From the NCBI GenBank assembly GCA_027596075.1, contig JADGJC010000006.1:309889-373888 (forward strand): a stretch of DNA of 64,000 bases, in the 5' to 3' direction. Positions 60,598 through 64,000 of the stretch are shown in pieces. A program made the translations under genes and the position numbers. Origin of the DNA: Rhizophlyctis rosea (taxonomy: Eukaryota > Chytridiomycota > Chytridiomycetes > Rhizophlyctidales > Rhizophlyctidaceae). Below the pieces are notes generated by a model, which ran no database searches, was not told the DNA's origin, and saw nothing but the letters and a program-made list of their open reading frames with translations. Positions within the stretch are counted from its first letter, which is position 1. The number at the start of each line of letters is the position of its first letter.

Positions 60598-63500
60598 ATG
60601 CCTTACGACCCGCCACCACAGCAATCTCTCTTAAGAGGTGGTCCGGGTCCCCCTCCTCCTCCTCCTCCGCCTCGCTCTGCGCATCCACTTGAAAGGTAGG
60701 CAGGCTGAAAGTTGCGGATGGGGGCGCGGTTGAGTGGGTTGAATGTCTGAGTTGGGTGGGTAGGATGGGTAGGATGGGATTGATGATTTTGGTGGGGTGA
60801 ATAGGTTGGGTGAGTTGATGGGTTGGGCTTGAATGGTTGAGAGGGATGATCAATGCGTTGAGGAGTAGATGGGAATGGGTTAGGTGGGATGAGGTGGGTT
60901 GGGGTGAATTGAATGGGAGTATGGCGAATACTCTGAAGAGGAGGCGTTTGGTGGAATGGGTTGGGTGGGTTGGAAGGGTGAGATGGGCGGCGAATGCATT
61001 AGGGAGAAAGGCATGTGAAAGGAAGGGAGAGATGGGAGAAACGGGGTCCTGGGCATCAAACTCAACAAATCCAACTGGTTTTAGGGACTATCCATCCCGT
61101 GCACGAATGCCCGAGCACGATCATCCATACGACTACGGACGACGAACGTCAGGCCCTCTGCCGCCCGCACACCCCGCAAATCGACCTCCACCCCCGGGAC
61201 GAGACTATCGCGAATCCGAATATTCGCGACCATACCCTAACGGCCCGCCGCCTCCGCCCCGCGATTACGACCACTACGACGCCGGCCGTCGAGGTTCTGT
61301 CGCTAGCCACTCTGGAAGAGAAAGTTGGGGAGAACCAGAGCATAGTCGATACGGGCCACCTTACCGCCATGGCGATCCCATGATGGAGAAGGAACACCGA
61401 AATGGGTACTCTCGTGATCCTTCCATACCACCTCCCGCACGTGAGCGAGAATCGAGCTATAACGGTGGGAGTGAGTACCCGCATGACGGACTGGATCATC
61501 GACGCCATTCAATGTCGAGAGAACCGGTTGGCATGGACGGCGAACATAGGTATGCTGCACCTCGGGAGCCTTCAGAATCTCCTACAGGTCGCTATCCTCC
61601 TCCTCCACGAGATGTTCGCGACCCACCATATGGTCCTCCATATTATGACGACAAGGTGCGGCATTGCATTGCGATTGTGAAGATATTTTTCGAACCTGAA
61701 GCCCCATGTCCTCACACAAATGACAAAAACAGATGCGATATAGGGACCCTCGCATGCCCCCATACCCGCCGCCACCATTTGGGCGCGGCAGACCGCCTCC
61801 GGGGCCATTACCTCTAGCTGGCCCGTACGGTCCGCCATATCATGATCGGGAACGAGAACGGTTTGGGGGAGGGAGGTATGGTGAGCCTTCTTATTGGGAC
61901 ACACCGGAATATCGTGAACGGGAGCGTATGAGGGAAGAAGCGTGGGAAAGGGACCGTGAGCAGGATCGGGAGCGGAGCAGGGATGAGAGGGGTATGTTGG
62001 AGAGATCGAAAATGGATGCGAGAGGGGGGGATGGTGGAGAAAGTGGGCGGAGTCGGGGACGGGAAGGGGAGTACGATGCGGGTTCGAGGTATGGTTTGGT
62101 TATTTTCTTTTTTTCGGGTGGGAGTGGGTTTCGGTTTAGATACAAGCGTGGACCCAGTTTTCTTATCGCAAATCATGATAGGCATTCACAAAACTTCGAT
62201 GCATATCCACGTCGAAATAGCGTGGCACGAACACCACCCGACAATCGCGACATTCACCCAAAAACACCTCCACCACCTTCTCGACGTGATCACGGGGACG
62301 CGCCAGTGGGGAGTCGGTCAGATATCGCAGCAGATATCCATTCATCATCGAGTAGTAAGCCGGCCGCACGCCCCACCACTCCACCCCTCCCACCTCTCCC
62401 ACCTCCAACCTCCGCACGTCGAGCCAGCAACGAACCACTCCGAAACACCGGTGGAGCGGATACACGTCGGGCCAGCGCCGATGCACGTATACCCGCTCCC
62501 GCACCACCAGTAGAAGATGACATCCCGTCAGCAAAGTTCGGCAGTTACGGGCGGTATTCCAAAGATTATGTACCGGCCAAAATTGACTCGGTGCATGAGG
62601 AAGAACGGGAGGCTAAACGGAGGAAGGTGGATGTGCGGTCGAAGAGTCCGGTTGTTCCTGGTGGGGTGCCGGCGTTGCCGAGTGAGTTTGGGGTTGTTAG
62701 GGAGAGGGGGGTTGGGAGGGTGGGTGGTGATAGGCGTTGGGTTGTGCATGGGCCTGAGTGGGGTAAGGAGCAGGTTGGGAGGACTCGGGGGGGGGCGGGG
62801 GGGGAGTGGTGTTGGTGGGGAGGAGGGGGATGCGGTCCACCTTGTGAAGGGTGGGAGTGGTGGTGTGGTGATGGGAAGTCCGGTTAGGAGGGCTTCGAAG
62901 GAGGGTAGTCTTGGTGGGGAGGGGAAGTTGCCTGCTATTAAGGAGGTGCGGAGTGTGTATGCGGTTGAGGGGCCGGGTGAGGTAGGGTTTGTACCAGAGG
63001 TTCCGCCTGTGCCGCCTTTGCCGAGTGAGAGTGAGTCCCGGTCGGTGGAGTTGGCGAGCCGGCAGAGTGGGGGCGAGAGTTTGCGGTCTTGGTTGCCTTC
63101 TGTGACTAGTGAGAGGGATAGGACGAGCGGGGAGGATATGGGTGGGGATGAGAGGGGGGTGTATGGGTATGGTGGGGTGAAATCGCTTAGGGAGGGGAGT
63201 TTGGATAGTGCGTTGGAGGATGATGTTGTTGGGTATTTTGATGGGGAGGGAGGGTATCGTCATACGCCGCCGCCCGGAACGTTCACGGGGTCTGGGTCTC
63301 CGGCTCGGTGGGCGACGTATGGGAGTGGGATGTGGAAGCCGGGGGTTGTTGGGTTGGGGTTGGGGATTGCGGGTGGTGGTGGGGAGGGGGTGAAGCATTG
63401 TAGGGGTGGGAGTGATGAGACGTTGATCTTGAGAAGTAGTGAGGATAGTCGGGGTGTGGGGGTTGGGGATGGTGATGATGAGGAGGAGGAGGATGATGGA

Positions 63501-63998
63501 GAAGTGACGTTGCGGCCGCAGAGGAGGGAGACGTTGGTGTTGTTGCAGGAACGGAGGAATGGGAGTGGGGTCAAGGTGGAGAATGGTGGGGTGATGACTC
63601 CTCCTGAGGGGTTACAACATATTCCGTTCCCGTCTAGCGGGTTATCCCTCCATCCGCATACAGCTTCCACGCTACCTGCTTCCCATACCAACGATAATGG
63701 CCACCACCAACTACACCGCACACCCCGCTTCCTCTCCCCGTCCGCTAACCACCTGACATCCTTCCACACCACGCCGGCGGATACGGATGAGGAAGAAGGG
63801 GAGGAGGAAGAGCCGTATGGGCCGGTTATTGGACGGTTGGAACGGGGTTGGTATTTAGAGCTTTTGGGACGGTGTGAGGGGATGGAGAGGGAGTTGAGGG
63901 AGTTGAGGGAGGAGGTTAGGGTTTTGAGGGGGGTGGTTGCGCGGGGTGGTGGGGGTGTGGGGGAAGGGGGAGATGGGGAGGAGAAGGTTGTTAGATAG
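60598..63998 (+). CDS. Hypothetical Pro/Arg/Asp-rich protein with C-terminal coiled coil
   Basis: Exons 60598-60695, 61085-61655, 61733-62088, 62182-62773, then a last exon ending at 63998. The family is not recognised. The N-terminal half is rich in Pro, Arg, Tyr, Asp (repeats of RDY, PPPPRD, RERER), like RNA-associated proteins with disordered charged tracts. The middle is Ser/Pro-rich. The C-terminal segment (about residues 875-920) is a Leu/Arg/Glu coiled coil (ERGWYLELLGRCEGMERELR). The frame changes near 62774-62822, at a run of nine G, one C and eight G. Either a 49-bp intron (GTTGGG...GGAG, final exon from 62823, 930 residues) or one extra G would explain it. The first intron is 389 bp, several times longer than any other here. 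Confidence 0.6.
60754..60778 (+). other. G-quadruplex-capable motif in first intron
   Basis: Four GGG runs spaced by 1, 6 and 6 nt (pattern G3-N1-G3-N6-G3-N6-G3) on the sense strand, so the unspliced RNA could fold. The intron around it is strongly G/T-rich with repeated GTTGGGTGGG-like words. Confidence 0.7.
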
Positions 63999-64000
63999 AG

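Overview
The window reads as nuclear DNA of a zoosporic (flagellated) fungus, most likely a chytrid. The genes are mostly fungal single-copy types cut by many short introns (about 45-95 bp, mostly GTAAG/GTATG...YAG, often with a CTRAC-like branch site). Next to exocyst, ABCE1 and fungal transporter genes there are one probable and one possible axonemal (ciliary) protein gene, and a SAP/F-box/ankyrin protein of a kind common in chytrids. Exon models were built by hand. For nearly all genes the summed exon length is a multiple of three and the splices rebuild family motifs. The exceptions are the F-box gene at 7021-9174, the left-edge gene, whose two ends are not resolved, and the right-edge gene, whose last junction is uncertain.

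Layout. 1-1848 (-): ThrE/PRM10-type membrane protein running off the left edge. 2183-6801 (+): EFCAB5-like GAF protein. 7021-9174 (-): F-box/leucine-rich protein with a damaged frame. 9754-12201 (-): low-complexity protein with a small zinc-knuckle-like segment. 14333-15754 (+): ZIP metal transporter. 16306-17364 (+): His/Pro/Gln-rich protein. 18112-20183 (+): SAP/F-box/ankyrin protein. 20540-20898: tRNA-like remnant next to four GC-rich repeats. 21720-23212 (-): trypsin-like protease. 23967-24314: inverted-repeat element. 24648-27169 (-): a Nudix/CCCH/W2 fusion protein, divergent from ABCE1 at 27767-30083 (+). 30427-34425 (+): SEC10. 34820-36092 (+): HPM1-type histidine methyltransferase. 36560-38666 (-): MFSD6-like transporter. 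40179-41964 (-): HTATSF1/CUS2 splicing factor. 44529-46337 (+): aldonolactone oxidase family flavoprotein. 47076-48627 (+): IBA57. 48986-49809 (+): Maf pyrophosphatase. 51164-54861 (+): SEC15. 56399-57282 (+): secreted NPP1-family protein. 57723-59668 (-): NOA1/YqeH GTPase. 59993-60170: 13/12-bp minisatellite. 60598-63998 (+): Pro/Arg-rich protein with a long G-rich first intron.

How they fit together. Most genes are independent housekeeping genes. Three groupings stand out: the translation pair (ABCE1 and a protein ending in an eIF5-type W2 domain) sharing a 597-bp divergent intergenic region; two exocyst subunits that bind each other (SEC10 and SEC15) on the same strand about 17 kb apart; and two mitochondrial factors (IBA57 and the NOA1-like GTPase). 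The most unusual object is the Nudix/CCCH/W2 protein: its Nudix box has lost key metal-binding glutamates, so it looks like an RNA-binding adaptor rather than a hydrolase.
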